Below are positions 9,231 to 18,142 of a stretch of 64,000 bases of DNA, piece after piece. Position 1 is the stretch's first letter, and each line of letters starts with the position of its first letter. The DNA is from an uncultured Deferribacteres bacterium (GTDB lineage Bacteria > Zhuqueibacterota > JdFR-76 > DREG01). Location of the stretch: contig CAJVYQ010000024.1 of assembly GCA_913009825.1 (NCBI GenBank), positions 1 through 64,000 of the forward strand, given 5' to 3'. A model generated the notes under the pieces. That model did not search any database. It saw only the letters and a program-made list of their open reading frames with translations, and was not told where the DNA came from. Both the position numbers and the translations under genes were made by a program.

Positions 9231-10238
9231 TTATTCCCGAAGAGATTGGGCGACTTTTTTTAATTGCTCTTTGGTGAAGTTACCAATGAGCAGGAAGGAA
9301 TATTTTCCTCGTCTCGTGGCGTAAAGCTGGCGGAACACGAGGTTGGCGTTGTTCGATGTTGTTTCTTCTTTTAACATCCTGCTGACAAAGCTGGGTGGTT
9401 TGCCAAAATATTGGAATAATGATAAGCCCAATATGCCATCCGTATAATGCAGGTGGGTAACTTCACGACGCTTGTCTTTTGCATATTTAATAGAGACCAG
9501 CTCACAACCTTCCGGCACAAATCGGGGTACAAAAACGGATTTTCCCAGAGATTTTTTCATCCCGGCCACAGTCCGGAACGAAATTTTCTTCTCTGAGCGG
9601 GTCCGCTTCTGTGCAGAATTCCTCTTTTTCTTTTCCCGCTGCAACAGCGAGTCCGGCGGAAGTTTATCAAACTGAATGGTTTGGTACTCCATACTCAAAA
9701 CGGGGCGGTCAATATTTTTCTGAAAAAAAATAATTTCCCGGCGCAAAATGTGAAATCGTTTCCGGTCAAACCAGATTTTAAGCCCGAATCTGGGTAAATT
9801 TTTAGGTCTGATGCTCAGACGCTCCGTGGTTCTGTTGGCTACCTTCTCCCCCGGTTCAAACATCACATTGTAATTTTTCATCAACAATTCAACATATTTT
9901 TGATCGGGCATGATGGTCAGGTCAGAATATTTCTCTCTGACGCTGCTATGACTGTTTCGCCGGGTTTTATTTTTCGATTGAACCGGTTCGATGACTTCCT
10001 GATGGTAAAATAGATTTTTATTACGCCAAACGCGTAGTTTCAGATCGAGGTCCCGCTTGGCATAATATCGCAGATTGACAATACCGGTATAAACCAAAGT
10101 TTTCCGAATAGAATCGCTTTTCATCAATATTTTGGACAGGGTGTCCGCCTGGACCGGTTTGGCCTGCGCCGGTATAGAAGCAAAGGTCAGTCCGGAGAAA
10201 ATCAGCGTAAGAAGAAGGAATTTCAGTTTCAAAATCAT
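9231..10238 (-). CDS. RseB/MucB-like periplasmic sigma-factor regulatory protein
   Basis: 335 aa from the ATG at 10238, selected because AGGA lies 7-10 bases upstream and a clear signal peptide follows (ILKLKFLLLTLIFSGLTFASIPAQA). The N-terminal half resembles the LolA-like fold of RseB/MucB. A basic linker (about 205-225) leads to a C-terminal domain with SLGKSVFVPRFVPEGCELVS, typical of RseB-type proteins that sense envelope state. It is the last gene of the sigma/anti-sigma trio, one base after the anti-sigma stop codon, so the three are co-expressed. Confidence 0.75.
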   Translation of the reverse strand: MILKLKFLLLTLIFSGLTFASIPAQAKPVQADTLSKILMKSDSIRKTLVYTGIVNLRYYAKRDLDLKLRVWRNKNLFYHQEVIEPVQSKNKTRRNSHSSVREKYSDLTIMPDQKYVELLMKNYNVMFEPGEKVANRTTERLSIRPKNLPRFGLKIWFDRKRFHILRREIIFFQKNIDRPVLSMEYQTIQFDKLPPDSLLQREKKKRNSAQKRTRSEKKISFRTVAGMKKSLGKSVFVPRFVPEGCELVSIKYAKDKRREVTHLHYTDGILGLSLFQYFGKPPSFVSRMLKEETTSNNANLVFRQLYATRRGKYSFLLIGNFTKEQLKKVAQSLRE

Positions 10239-10239
10239 G

Positions 10240-10758
10240 TTATTTCCTGGCCATCTGCGAATAAGCCCATTCAAACTCGATCCCTTTCACGGAAGCAACC
10301 GGATTTTGCGCCGACTCTTCATCGAAAGATTGCAGGTAGTAATCCAGTGAATCTGTGGCCATCAGTTCCGGTTCCATATTCTGTGTAGAATGAAAACCAA
10401 GCCACCAGGTGCCAATAGCAATAATAACGAGAAAAGCAATGGCAAACACCGGTTTGAGAGAATATTTTTGCGCAAATGGTATTTTTTGTTTTTGCGTCTT
10501 CCGGTTTTTTATTTCAACGGCTTCTGAAAGATTCATCTTCTGCCGCAAATCGGCGATGTAATTTTCCAAAATGGCTTCCGGCGGACACACCCGGGCCAAA
10601 GACTGCACGCTCTCCTGTGTGATATACAGCTCGTGATGGAATTTTTGGCATGGGGAGCAATCCAATATGTGATCATGAAACTGTTGCGGCAGGTCGGCAA
10701 ATGCCGCTGGGATTCGCTCCATCTCCAATAATTGGTTTTGAATTTTTTTGCATCTCAT
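10240..10758 (-). CDS. Zinc-finger (zf-HC2-type) transmembrane anti-sigma factor
   Basis: 172 aa. The N-terminal cytoplasmic part carries the H-x3-C-x2-C pattern (HILDCSPC) of anti-sigma zinc-binding domains. One membrane segment (about 100-122, PVFAIAFLVIIAIGTWWLGF) follows a basic stretch, and a short periplasmic tail ends the protein. It lies between the ECF sigma gene and the RseB-like gene, the usual order for an envelope-stress module, and should hold the sigma factor inactive at the membrane. Confidence 0.85.
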   Translation of the reverse strand: MRCKKIQNQLLEMERIPAAFADLPQQFHDHILDCSPCQKFHHELYITQESVQSLARVCPPEAILENYIADLRQKMNLSEAVEIKNRKTQKQKIPFAQKYSLKPVFAIAFLVIIAIGTWWLGFHSTQNMEPELMATDSLDYYLQSFDEESAQNPVASVKGIEFEWAYSQMARK

Positions 10759-10828
10759 TTTATGACCTCAAATCTTTTAACCACAACGCAGGCCGCCGCT
10801 GCTTTGACGGTTAGTGATATTTTTCCCT

Positions 10829-11434
10829 TTATCCCATCTCTTTTACTAAAATCTTTTTCATTTTTTTCCGTGCATAGTGCAACCTGGATTTAACCGTGCC
10901 GATTGAACAATCCAACACCTCTGCAATCTCCTGTTCTTTCAACCCTTCGATCTCGTGTAAGATCATCACATTGCGATGTTGCGGTGAGAGCCGGTTCAGC
11001 GCATTCCATACCAATTGTTGTGTATAAAATTCCTTCTCATTATTGTTCGGTTCCCGGATAAAATCGATCAGTGTATTTTCACCGGAATCGTTTTTAAAAT
11101 TCTGTTCGAAAATGGAAAGGAACCGAATCTTCTTTTTCCTTTTGATGAAATTTAAAGTGTGATTCACCAATATTTTGAAGAACCAGGGCCGAAAAGACTG
11201 ATTCGGATCGAAGGTATGCGCCTGATTGTACACTTTGATAAACGCATCCTGCGAAAGGTCCCGGGCGTCTTCCCAATTCGACAAATAATAATAGGCAAGG
11301 CGAATGGCATCCTGATGATATCTGGAAACCAAATCATCAAAAGCGCTACTCTTGCCCTGCTGTAATTCGATCATAAGCTGCTCATCGGTTACAGTGACGT
11401 TCTCGTTCAAAATAGATTCTGTTTGGTACTTCAT
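10829..11434 (-). CDS. ECF-type RNA polymerase sigma factor (RpoE-like)
   Basis: 201 aa from the ATG at 11434; a longer in-frame start at 11521 adds 29 hydrophobic residues atypical of the family. Region 2 is visible (DARDLSQDAFIKVYNQAHTF, then RPWFFKILVNHTLNF) and region 4 (LSPQHRNVMILHEIEGL, QEIAEVLDCSIGTVKSRLHYAR). It is followed by its anti-sigma and RseB-like genes. No clear Shine-Dalgarno precedes the ATG. It probably directs an envelope-response regulon and may control its own operon. Confidence 0.92.
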   Translation of the reverse strand: MKYQTESILNENVTVTDEQLMIELQQGKSSAFDDLVSRYHQDAIRLAYYYLSNWEDARDLSQDAFIKVYNQAHTFDPNQSFRPWFFKILVNHTLNFIKRKKKIRFLSIFEQNFKNDSGENTLIDFIREPNNNEKEFYTQQLVWNALNRLSPQHRNVMILHEIEGLKEQEIAEVLDCSIGTVKSRLHYARKKMKKILVKEMG

Positions 11435-11623
11435 AATAACTAAGTATACGACAAAAACACGATAAACGTCAATATTTTTTATCAAGTTTTTGCCCAAAAT
11501 GACAGCCAATTTAAAATACAAATGAAAAGGAGGGAGGGTTCAATGAAATGTTGTCGAAATACAGGAAAGATGGATGGGGATGGGAAAGTGTAGGGTAAGT
11601 GAAAAACAATAAATATTTATCTA

Positions 11624-12042
11624 ACCTGAATCGAGCGATTCTATTGTCATTCCGTAGGAATCTTGTTGGTTTAGTGCACAGAACTAACAAGATTTTTTCC
11701 CGCCTGTGGCCGGGCAGGCAGAATAACAAAACTCCCTGGGTAATACCTCACTTACGGGTTGATAATAAAATGCAATCAGTACCAAAAGATTCATGTTCTG
11801 TTTACATCGGGTTTTGATGCTGCTCATCTAATGTTCTGTAACCCCAAATAGCACACGGATTACGCGGATGACACAGATACACACGGATAAAATCTGTGAA
11901 AATCAGTGTGATCCGTGTCATCCGTGTTCTGTTTACTATTTTGGTTGAATAGATATAATAACATAAACAAATATTCACACCAATAAGTGAGGTGTTACCT
12001 CCCTGGGTGGTTATTGCAAGCTAAGAATCGCTCAATTAAAGT
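11624..12042. mobile_element. ACCTGAATTGAGCGATT-family element, interrupted by another element
   Basis: The left end ACCTGAATCGAGCGATTCT is mirrored by AAGAATCGCTCAATTAAAGT at the right. The inside matches the copy at 40838-40960 (GTCATTCCGTAGGAATCTTG, and GGGTGGTTATTGCAAG near the right end). Removing the nested 259-bp element and one 8-bp duplication leaves about 152 bp. Confidence 0.8.
11740..11998. mobile_element. 259-bp GTAAC-ended element nested in a second element, 8-bp duplication
   Basis: Left end GTAATACCTCACTTA, right end AAGTGAGGTGTTAC (inverted). The flanks carry a perfect 8-bp direct repeat CTCCCTGG (11732-11739 and 11999-12006). Removing the element plus one repeat restores the sequence expected from the uninterrupted copy at 40838-40960. 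It contains the palindrome ACACGGAT..ATCCGTGT (about 11870-11930). No protein is encoded. Confidence 0.9.
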
Positions 12043-12081
12043 CTAAATTAACACTCAAAATCCACTTTAATTTGTGTCTTT

Positions 12082-14364
12082 TTAAAATACAATATTGAAC
12101 TCTATCGATGGAAGAAACGGGAACGTATAATATACTTTTTTTTCGTGTTTATTATTTTCGATTTTGTAACTGTACAGGAGAATGTTTTTTCGATTATATA
12201 CATTCTTTATCTCTAAAAACATGAATAAATTGAATTTGTTAAGTTTGATTTTTTTCCCTAACCTCAAATCCATTCGATGATAGGCCGGATACCGCGAAGA
12301 ATGAATGCTTTCGCTTTTCCATTCGGGATTACCGGAAGCATCCCATATTGGGGATTGAGATGTGTATGGGATACCGCTGAGATAACGCCATTTGAGGTTA
12401 AATTCCCAACTATTGGGTAACTTATATGTCAAATATAAAGATAAATTATGAGGTTGATCTGTGATCCTCGGAATCAGCTCATCGCTTACCGTTCTGTTCT
12501 CCCAGTCTGCAACAGATGTTTCAATTTTAGTAATCGAATAAGCATAAGCAAACCAGACAGAAAGCTGTGGTGAGATTTGTCCGTTTAAAAAAAATTCCAC
12601 ACCTTTTGCATAACCATTAAAAGGATTTCCATAAAGAACTATTGGTTTCGCCGGCAATTCCCGCATTTCAAAATAATGACCGATCATTTGTGAATATTCT
12701 TTTACGTATCCCTCCAATCTTATGTTGAAGTTTTTACCGAAAAAATGTTCAGCGCCTAAAATATAATGAACCGCCTTTTCAGACTTCGGATTAAAGTCTG
12801 AGCCTTGTTTCTTTGATAGTTCGGTATAGATCGGTGATTGGTAATAGTGCCCCCAGGCAGCCCGCAAAATGGTTCTATCCGAAACCTTATAAGCAATCCC
12901 AATTCTGGGACTCACTTGTTGATCATTATTGTAACCGAAATAATCATATCGAATGCCAAGATTTGCCACAATTGGTTCACTTATTTTTATTTTATTTTGT
13001 AAATACATCCCAAGTTTATGCGTGTTGGAATGAATCGTTTTATCCCCATAATAAGATTCGAGAATATCCTCAAGATTGGTTTGGTCATCGGATAATGAGT
13101 CCGTTTTGAGCGTATATTCATAACGAATATTTTTGTATGTCACTCCGGCTTCAAGCTCGTAAAAGCTCCCGGGATGAACATTTATATTCCACCTTAAAAC
13201 ATTTTCCGATAAATTTAATTTCTCCTCTTTTCTTGTTCCGATCCGATTATTCCAAAAATTATTTCCTGATGAGAGAATCAGTTCAGAATACATTACCGGA
13301 TTTATGAAACTTTTCCACATCAAACTATAATAACCATTTCCATAATCGGAAAATAAGTTTGAATCATTATGCCATTTTTCTAAATATGAATTATCTTTCG
13401 AATAAATAATATTTGTTATAAACTGATTGTTTTTATTCGGTTTTAGCACGATTTTACTTTGAAAATCATAAAACGATGGTGAAAATGTATAATTACTTGA
13501 ATTAACAAAATTCACTGCCTCTTTCAAAAAGCTTTTTCGAAATGAAAACAGCCAACTTCCATAATGTATCGGTCCTTCTGCAACCATATCGACACCCGTG
13601 CCGCCAACACCGATACTTCCGCCTATTTTTTGTCGGTTTCCATCCCGGTTCTTTACTGTAACAACGGATGACAACTTATCGCCGTACTTTGCAGGAAAAC
13701 CGCCTGTAAAGATAGATATACTCTCAATCAGACCCAAATTCATTACTCCGATAGCGCCGCCAATATTCTTAAGATGGTAGGGATCGAATACCTCCACGCC
13801 GTCCAAAAGGATCAAATTTTCATTCTGTTTACCGCCGCGAACATAAAAATGAGCGCTGAAATCGTTAGAAAAACTCACTCCCGGCATTATTTGGAACACC
13901 CGATAGATGTCATTCAGAGTCCCCGGTAAAGAAGTTATCCTTTTTTTTCGAATAACCTGTTGTTTGACAGTTTCATGCTGTGAGATGTAATAGTTTCCGG
14001 GTGTGACAACAATTTCCCGGAGAGGGATTATCCTGGGAGTTAACTCTACATCGAGACGAGTAATTTGATTAGGGCGGATAATTACATTTTTTTTGATTAC
14101 AGACTTGAATCCAATGTGCAAAAATTTTATTTCATACTCACCGGAAGATATCCTCTTTATACCATAATATCCATCTTCGGTTGAAACGGTTCCAACGGAT
14201 GAACCCACAATTAGTATATTAACATCAGCCAAAGGATTGTCGTCGACATCTTTCACAACGCCGATGAGTATTCCGGTATTCGACTGAGCATAGCAATTAA
14301 TTGTAACCAAAAGACTCGTTATGGAAATGAAAACAGTGGACAAAGTTTTAAGAAAGCATTTCAT
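12082..14364 (-). CDS. TonB-dependent outer-membrane receptor with CarboxypepD-reg-like domain
   Basis: 760 aa. A signal peptide (about 1-26) is followed by a carboxypeptidase-regulatory-like domain (about 30-112, GVVKDVDDNPLADVNILIVG), a plug domain (about 125-235, with HFYVRGGKQNENLILLDGVEV and GGFPAKYGDKLSS) and a beta-barrel to the C terminus ending in an aromatic strand (FNIVF). This is the SusC/FecA-like architecture common in Bacteroidota and relatives. The ligand is unknown; the neighbouring glycan genes make an oligosaccharide plausible. The gene lies 24 bases downstream of the stop side of no other gene: the ligase gene follows its start at 14388. Confidence 0.85.
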   Translation of the reverse strand: MKCFLKTLSTVFISITSLLVTINCYAQSNTGILIGVVKDVDDNPLADVNILIVGSSVGTVSTEDGYYGIKRISSGEYEIKFLHIGFKSVIKKNVIIRPNQITRLDVELTPRIIPLREIVVTPGNYYISQHETVKQQVIRKKRITSLPGTLNDIYRVFQIMPGVSFSNDFSAHFYVRGGKQNENLILLDGVEVFDPYHLKNIGGAIGVMNLGLIESISIFTGGFPAKYGDKLSSVVTVKNRDGNRQKIGGSIGVGGTGVDMVAEGPIHYGSWLFSFRKSFLKEAVNFVNSSNYTFSPSFYDFQSKIVLKPNKNNQFITNIIYSKDNSYLEKWHNDSNLFSDYGNGYYSLMWKSFINPVMYSELILSSGNNFWNNRIGTRKEEKLNLSENVLRWNINVHPGSFYELEAGVTYKNIRYEYTLKTDSLSDDQTNLEDILESYYGDKTIHSNTHKLGMYLQNKIKISEPIVANLGIRYDYFGYNNDQQVSPRIGIAYKVSDRTILRAAWGHYYQSPIYTELSKKQGSDFNPKSEKAVHYILGAEHFFGKNFNIRLEGYVKEYSQMIGHYFEMRELPAKPIVLYGNPFNGYAKGVEFFLNGQISPQLSVWFAYAYSITKIETSVADWENRTVSDELIPRITDQPHNLSLYLTYKLPNSWEFNLKWRYLSGIPYTSQSPIWDASGNPEWKSESIHSSRYPAYHRMDLRLGKKIKLNKFNLFMFLEIKNVYNRKNILLYSYKIENNKHEKKVYYTFPFLPSIEFNIVF

Positions 14365-14387
14365 CTTTTCGGCCGGGAATATTTTTT

Positions 14388-15935
14388 CTATAAATTTTCT
14401 TCCTGCTCTTTCAAAACATTCTTCAGAATTTTTCCCGATTCATTCCTGGGCAAGTTTTCACAAAACGAATAATGTTTGGGGATTTTATACAACGGAAGTT
14501 TTTTCCTCAATGCAGTCTGAACCACGTTTTCATTTACACCGTTACTCATCTCCCGGGGAACGATGAAAGCTTTCATCGTTTCGCCTAAAGTTTCATCTTC
14601 CATGCCGATAACGGCCACTTCATGAACTCCGTTGATTTCCGAAATGGCCTCTTCAACTTCTTTGGCGCTAATTCGTTCGCCACCGACCTTTATCATATCT
14701 TTAATGCGACCCGCCACATAGAGATAACCATCTTCATCCATTCTTCCCAGGTCGCCGGTAAAGTATAATCCGTTTTTTAACACCCCGGCTGTCTCATCGG
14801 GATCATTCCAGTAGCCAATCATAATGTTTGATCCGCGTGCAACAATTTCGCCAATTTCACCGGAAGGCAATCGATTGCCCTTTGCATCTGCGACAAACAA
14901 ATTAACATTGGGGACGGCTTTACCAATAGACCCCCATTTTGCGGTAAGCACATTCGGATCCAAATAGGAAAGTCGTGCAGATGCTTCCGTTGCACCGTAC
15001 ATTACGAATAATTTTGCCGGCGAAAAAACATTTGCCACTTCTTTCTGGATTTTTACCGCCATTGCGCCGCCGGCCTGGGTTACATAGCGAAGCGAATCAA
15101 ATTTATATTTTCTGACAACAGATCTGTTCAATAATATCATATAGGTGGATGGTACTCCGGAAAAACCGGTTACTTCTGCATTCTTCATGGTTTCGAGAAT
15201 CACATTGGGATAGGCGAATCTGTTATCGAGAACAACCGAGCCTCCGACCGAGAAATGTGTGTTCAATAATGATTTTCCGTAGATGTAGTAGAATGGAAGC
15301 ACCACCATAATCCGGTCATGCGGGGATAATGAAAGATACTGCACAATGGAACGGGTATTACTTACGATATTCAAATGTGTTAATGTTACGCCTTTAGGTT
15401 TTCCGGTACTGCCGGATGTATAAATAATTGAAGCAATATCGACATCGATTGATCTGATGCCCGGATACGCGTCTTTTCCGTGTTCAAAAATCTCCCGGAA
15501 ATATGTATGGTTAAATCGTCTGTTATTAACAGGATCAGGTAAAATCTCTTTGTCCGTAATGAGTGTTCGGAGATGGAAACTTTTTTCAAGAGCCGGAATA
15601 ACCTGTTTGAGATACCTGGTCTTTGTAAGTAATGAGACCGCTCCGGAATCATTTAAAAAATATGCGAGGGATTCGGCTGTGTTTTCTGTATTTAAAGGAA
15701 CTGCTATGGCGCCAATTTTAAGAACGGCATAATATCCGATGATATAATCAAATGAATTTTCAAGCATTAAGGCGACCCGGTCGCCTTTCCCGATTTTGCA
15801 ATCTTTCAGGTAGTTCCCCAGTTTATTGGTTAATAGATCGATCTCCCCGTATGTCTGCCATCGGTTTTGATACCAAACGGCGGGTTTAGCCGGATATTTT
15901 TGGGCGGATATTTCTAAAAAGTGGTTTACTTGCAT
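14388..15935 (-). CDS. Acyl-CoA ligase (AMP-forming), exopolysaccharide-locus type
   Basis: 515 aa adenylate-forming enzyme. Motifs: phosphate loop YTSGSTGKPKG (about 170-180), YGATEASAR, the TGDLGRMDEDGYLYVAGR hinge block and a C-terminal NESGKILK with the catalytic lysine. Length and context resemble the acyl-CoA ligases found beside exosortase A in exopolysaccharide loci. It should activate a carboxylic acid and load it onto CoA or, more likely here, the ACP encoded at 16344-16604. No Shine-Dalgarno is obvious before the ATG. An element copy separates it from the ACP gene. Confidence 0.85.
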   Translation of the reverse strand: MQVNHFLEISAQKYPAKPAVWYQNRWQTYGEIDLLTNKLGNYLKDCKIGKGDRVALMLENSFDYIIGYYAVLKIGAIAVPLNTENTAESLAYFLNDSGAVSLLTKTRYLKQVIPALEKSFHLRTLITDKEILPDPVNNRRFNHTYFREIFEHGKDAYPGIRSIDVDIASIIYTSGSTGKPKGVTLTHLNIVSNTRSIVQYLSLSPHDRIMVVLPFYYIYGKSLLNTHFSVGGSVVLDNRFAYPNVILETMKNAEVTGFSGVPSTYMILLNRSVVRKYKFDSLRYVTQAGGAMAVKIQKEVANVFSPAKLFVMYGATEASARLSYLDPNVLTAKWGSIGKAVPNVNLFVADAKGNRLPSGEIGEIVARGSNIMIGYWNDPDETAGVLKNGLYFTGDLGRMDEDGYLYVAGRIKDMIKVGGERISAKEVEEAISEINGVHEVAVIGMEDETLGETMKAFIVPREMSNGVNENVVQTALRKKLPLYKIPKHYSFCENLPRNESGKILKNVLKEQEENL

Positions 15936-16074
15936 GGTGAGGTTTCATCAGTAGGTAGATTCAGCGGATCGCTTCGCAATCGCTCATTTTCGGGTAATAT
16001 TGAAAAATTGTGAGCATAGAGTCGTCAAGGCGTAAATTAATTTAATTTCCAAAATCACATGGAAGTTAACCGTT

Positions 16075-16193
16075 ACCTGAATGAAGCGATTCTCTTGTTT
16101 TTGACCTTGTTTTTGTTATTAAACGGATTTTCATTTTTAATACAAATACGGCCGGCGATTCAGCGAATCGCCCTACAATCGCTCTATTCAGGT
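16075..16193 (-). mobile_element. 119-bp ACCTGAAT-family element, inverted orientation
   Basis: Ends ACCTGAATGAAGCGATT and AATCGCTCTATTCAGGT. The inside (ttgaccttgtttttgttatt; atacggccggcgattcagcg) is the reverse complement of the copies at 28347-28465 and 34715-34833. No coding capacity. Confidence 0.85.
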
Positions 16194-16220
16194 GTTACTT
16201 TAATGAAAACTCCATTTTTT

Positions 16221-16308
16221 GTCATTCCCGCGAAAGCGGGAATTCATAATCTTTTGTTTTCATTAGATTCCCTGCCTGCGGCGGGCAGGCTGCTTTCGTA
16301 GGAATGAC
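16221..16308. repeat. GTCATTCC..GGAATGAC palindromic repeat
   Basis: Begins GTCATTCCCGCGAAAGCGGG and ends GCTTTCGTAGGAATGAC, with an internal CCTGCC..GGCAGG hairpin. Related repeats lie at about 203-260, 2710-2850 and 63828-63923. Confidence 0.6.
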
Positions 16309-16343
16309 ACTTCAACTGCTATTTCATAGTTTTCGTTAAGGCA

Positions 16344-16604
16344 CTAATTATTACTTGAATGACCATTAAATTTCTGTTTTAAAAATTGATCGAGGTTCTT
16401 TAAGCTGTCCAGATTCTCCGGGAGCAATTCTTCCTCATCGATAGAAAAATTGTATTTTTCTTCCAAAAAACTTATCAATTCAAGCACGCCGGTAGAATCG
16501 ATTATTCCTTCATCAAGAAAAGAAGTATCCTCATCGAGTCCGTTATCATCCCCAAATAAAAAATTCTCCACAATAAATTCACGTATTTCGGTGATATCGT
16601 GCAT
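16344..16604 (-). CDS. Acyl carrier protein
   Basis: 86 aa, acidic, with the phosphopantetheine attachment block GIIDSTGVLELISFLEEKY (DST in place of the common DSL; Ser is the likely attachment site). The ATG has GAGGA 8 bases upstream. It starts 19 bases after the stop of the SGNH-like lipoprotein gene, so it belongs to the exopolysaccharide operon rather than to fatty-acid synthesis. Its presumed partner is the acyl ligase at 14388-15935. I infer that it carries an acyl group for decorating the polymer or its precursor. Confidence 0.85.
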   Translation of the reverse strand: MHDITEIREFIVENFLFGDDNGLDEDTSFLDEGIIDSTGVLELISFLEEKYNFSIDEEELLPENLDSLKNLDQFLKQKFNGHSSNN

Positions 16605-16623
16605 AGTACGTCCTCTTCATACT

Positions 16624-17466
16624 TTAATTATCTTCTTCATTATTTATTCTTTCGGTTGAATCGCTCAAAGCTGTTTTTGATAAAACAATCAGTAATTCTC
16701 TTGCCGCGTAGAATCTGCCAACTTTGTTCAAATGTCCTCCATCATTTGAATATTCTTTAACCAGAGAATAATAAGTTGAACCATTTTCTACAAATGTAGC
16801 TCTTTTGCCATCAGGATATTGGGATTCTATTCCGGCTAAATCGAAAATGTTTTTGTATTTATTTCTGAGCAAGTTGTTGTATTGATTCCGCTTGATGTTT
16901 CTTTTATCTCCTTTTAGAACGTTTTTTATGAACCCTTTGATCCCCCCGTATGCATGAACAGATAGCGGCGCAGTCACATGGATTAATTTCAGATTGGGAA
17001 ATTCATTCTGTAAAGCTTCAATTGTTTTGTTATAATAGGCAAAAATATCTTCAATATCCGTATCTTCTTTAAAATCAACATAACAAAATTTAAAAAATGC
17101 GATATCCAATTTATCGCCCAAATTATTTTTCATTACTGTTTTTTTAAATTCATCACATTTATTTTTTGGATATTGATTTTTCCCGTTTTGAATATGATAG
17201 ATCCCGGGTTTGCTGATTTGATCTGTTTCTATCAAGTTGAGTCCCTTAAATTGAGGATTGTTCGCGATGATATCTTCGATCCCGGCAATAATGTTTTTCC
17301 CAACTGATTTATGACCAAACAGAATTTTTTGAGTTTTTAATTTTTCAACGGCTTCAACGGAAATGATCTCCGAGCCTATTTTTTCAGTCATGTTTATAAC
17401 CTCAGTATTTTGTTTGCAACCGGTTAGACTGATACACATTAAAAAAATATAAAATTTCCGTCCCAT
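16624..17466 (-). CDS. SGNH-hydrolase-like lipoprotein of the exopolysaccharide locus
   Basis: 280 aa from the ATG at 17466, preferred to 17535 because GGGA lies upstream and a lipoprotein signal follows at once (LTGC, Cys17). It shares ordered blocks with the protein at 18143-19333: FGHKSVGKNI (Ser54), IAFFKFCYVDF, HVTAPLS, FDLAGIE and a late NDGGHLNKVGR (Asp242/His245) that looks like the DxxH of SGNH esterases. No classical GDSL is present. Likely roles are O-acyl esterase or acyltransferase on the polysaccharide at the envelope. It lies 13 bases after the acetyltransferase gene. Confidence 0.65.
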   Translation of the reverse strand: MGRKFYIFLMCISLTGCKQNTEVINMTEKIGSEIISVEAVEKLKTQKILFGHKSVGKNIIAGIEDIIANNPQFKGLNLIETDQISKPGIYHIQNGKNQYPKNKCDEFKKTVMKNNLGDKLDIAFFKFCYVDFKEDTDIEDIFAYYNKTIEALQNEFPNLKLIHVTAPLSVHAYGGIKGFIKNVLKGDKRNIKRNQYNNLLRNKYKNIFDLAGIESQYPDGKRATFVENGSTYYSLVKEYSNDGGHLNKVGRFYAARELLIVLSKTALSDSTERINNEEDN

Positions 17467-17479
17467 TGTTTTCCCTTTT

Positions 17480-18124
17480 TCATAACAATACAGATTCATT
17501 GATTGGAACATTATTGTAAGGCCGCAGGAACTCATTGAGATAAGGTTTTAATTCTTCAATTGGTTTTTCCCACCACCGTGAAGCCAAAAGTTCTTCGATT
17601 TTCTCTTGCGAAAACCGGTACCGCACAACTCTGGCCGGATTGCCGACAACGACGGCGTAAGGCGGGACATCTTTATTTAAAACGGCGCCGGCGCCAACCA
17701 CAGCTCCGGTTCCGATCTCTTTGACATGCGGCATAATAATTGAATTGTGTCCTAACCATACATCATGGCCAATTTTTAACGGGATATATTCAACAATATC
17801 TTCCCGACAATACCCTAAAACAGGATTAAAAAAAAATGCGTGCATCGATTTAAAGTTCATCGGATGATTCCGGTTCATCGCCCGGGCCGTCCTGGCTATG
17901 GAACAATATCTCCCGATCGTTGTATGTTTATCAAAAGCGCAGATTTTGAAACAGCCGCCATGCGAATACATACCAATTTCCACCTGGTGATAAACTCTGA
18001 AAATATCACGCAGTGTTTGCGATCTGGATTCTCCTCCTTCAAGGCGAAGAAGTAAGCGGATAATCGACTCTCTTGACCTGTTTTTATTGAAATTATAAAG
18101 TCTGAACAATATTTTATTTATCAT
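17480..18124 (-). CDS. CatB-type hexapeptide-repeat acetyltransferase
   Basis: 214 aa. A left-handed beta-helix domain is seen in the hexapeptide run from about 55 to 175 ([17 protein letters not shown]..., [39 protein letters not shown]), with [12 protein letters not shown] closing it. This is the CatB/xenobiotic acetyltransferase group, which transfers acetyl from acetyl-CoA to a hydroxyl or amino group. In this locus a nucleotide sugar or lipid-linked sugar is the probable acceptor. It sits between the two SGNH-like genes. Confidence 0.85.
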   Translation of the reverse strand: MINKILFRLYNFNKNRSRESIIRLLLRLEGGESRSQTLRDIFRVYHQVEIGMYSHGGCFKICAFDKHTTIGRYCSIARTARAMNRNHPMNFKSMHAFFFNPVLGYCREDIVEYIPLKIGHDVWLGHNSIIMPHVKEIGTGAVVGAGAVLNKDVPPYAVVVGNPARVVRYRFSQEKIEELLASRWWEKPIEELKPYLNEFLRPYNNVPINESVLL

Positions 18125-18142
18125 TATTGTATCATACCCTGT

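Larger units (their letters stand above)
11435..12081. other. Gap between sigma and TonB-receptor genes, filled by nested repeats
   Basis: No gene seen. Most of the gap is an ACCTGAAT-family element (11624-12042) interrupted by a second element (11740-11998). Bases 11435-11620 are a plausible location for the promoter of the sigma operon, but no motif stands out. Confidence 0.6.
15936..16343. other. Gap between acyl ligase and ACP genes, repeats only
   Basis: No gene seen. It contains an ACCTGAAT-family element (16075-16193) and a GTCATTCC palindromic repeat (16221-16308). Because both neighbours are read leftward, these insertions separate the ligase gene from the rest of the operon. Confidence 0.6.
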
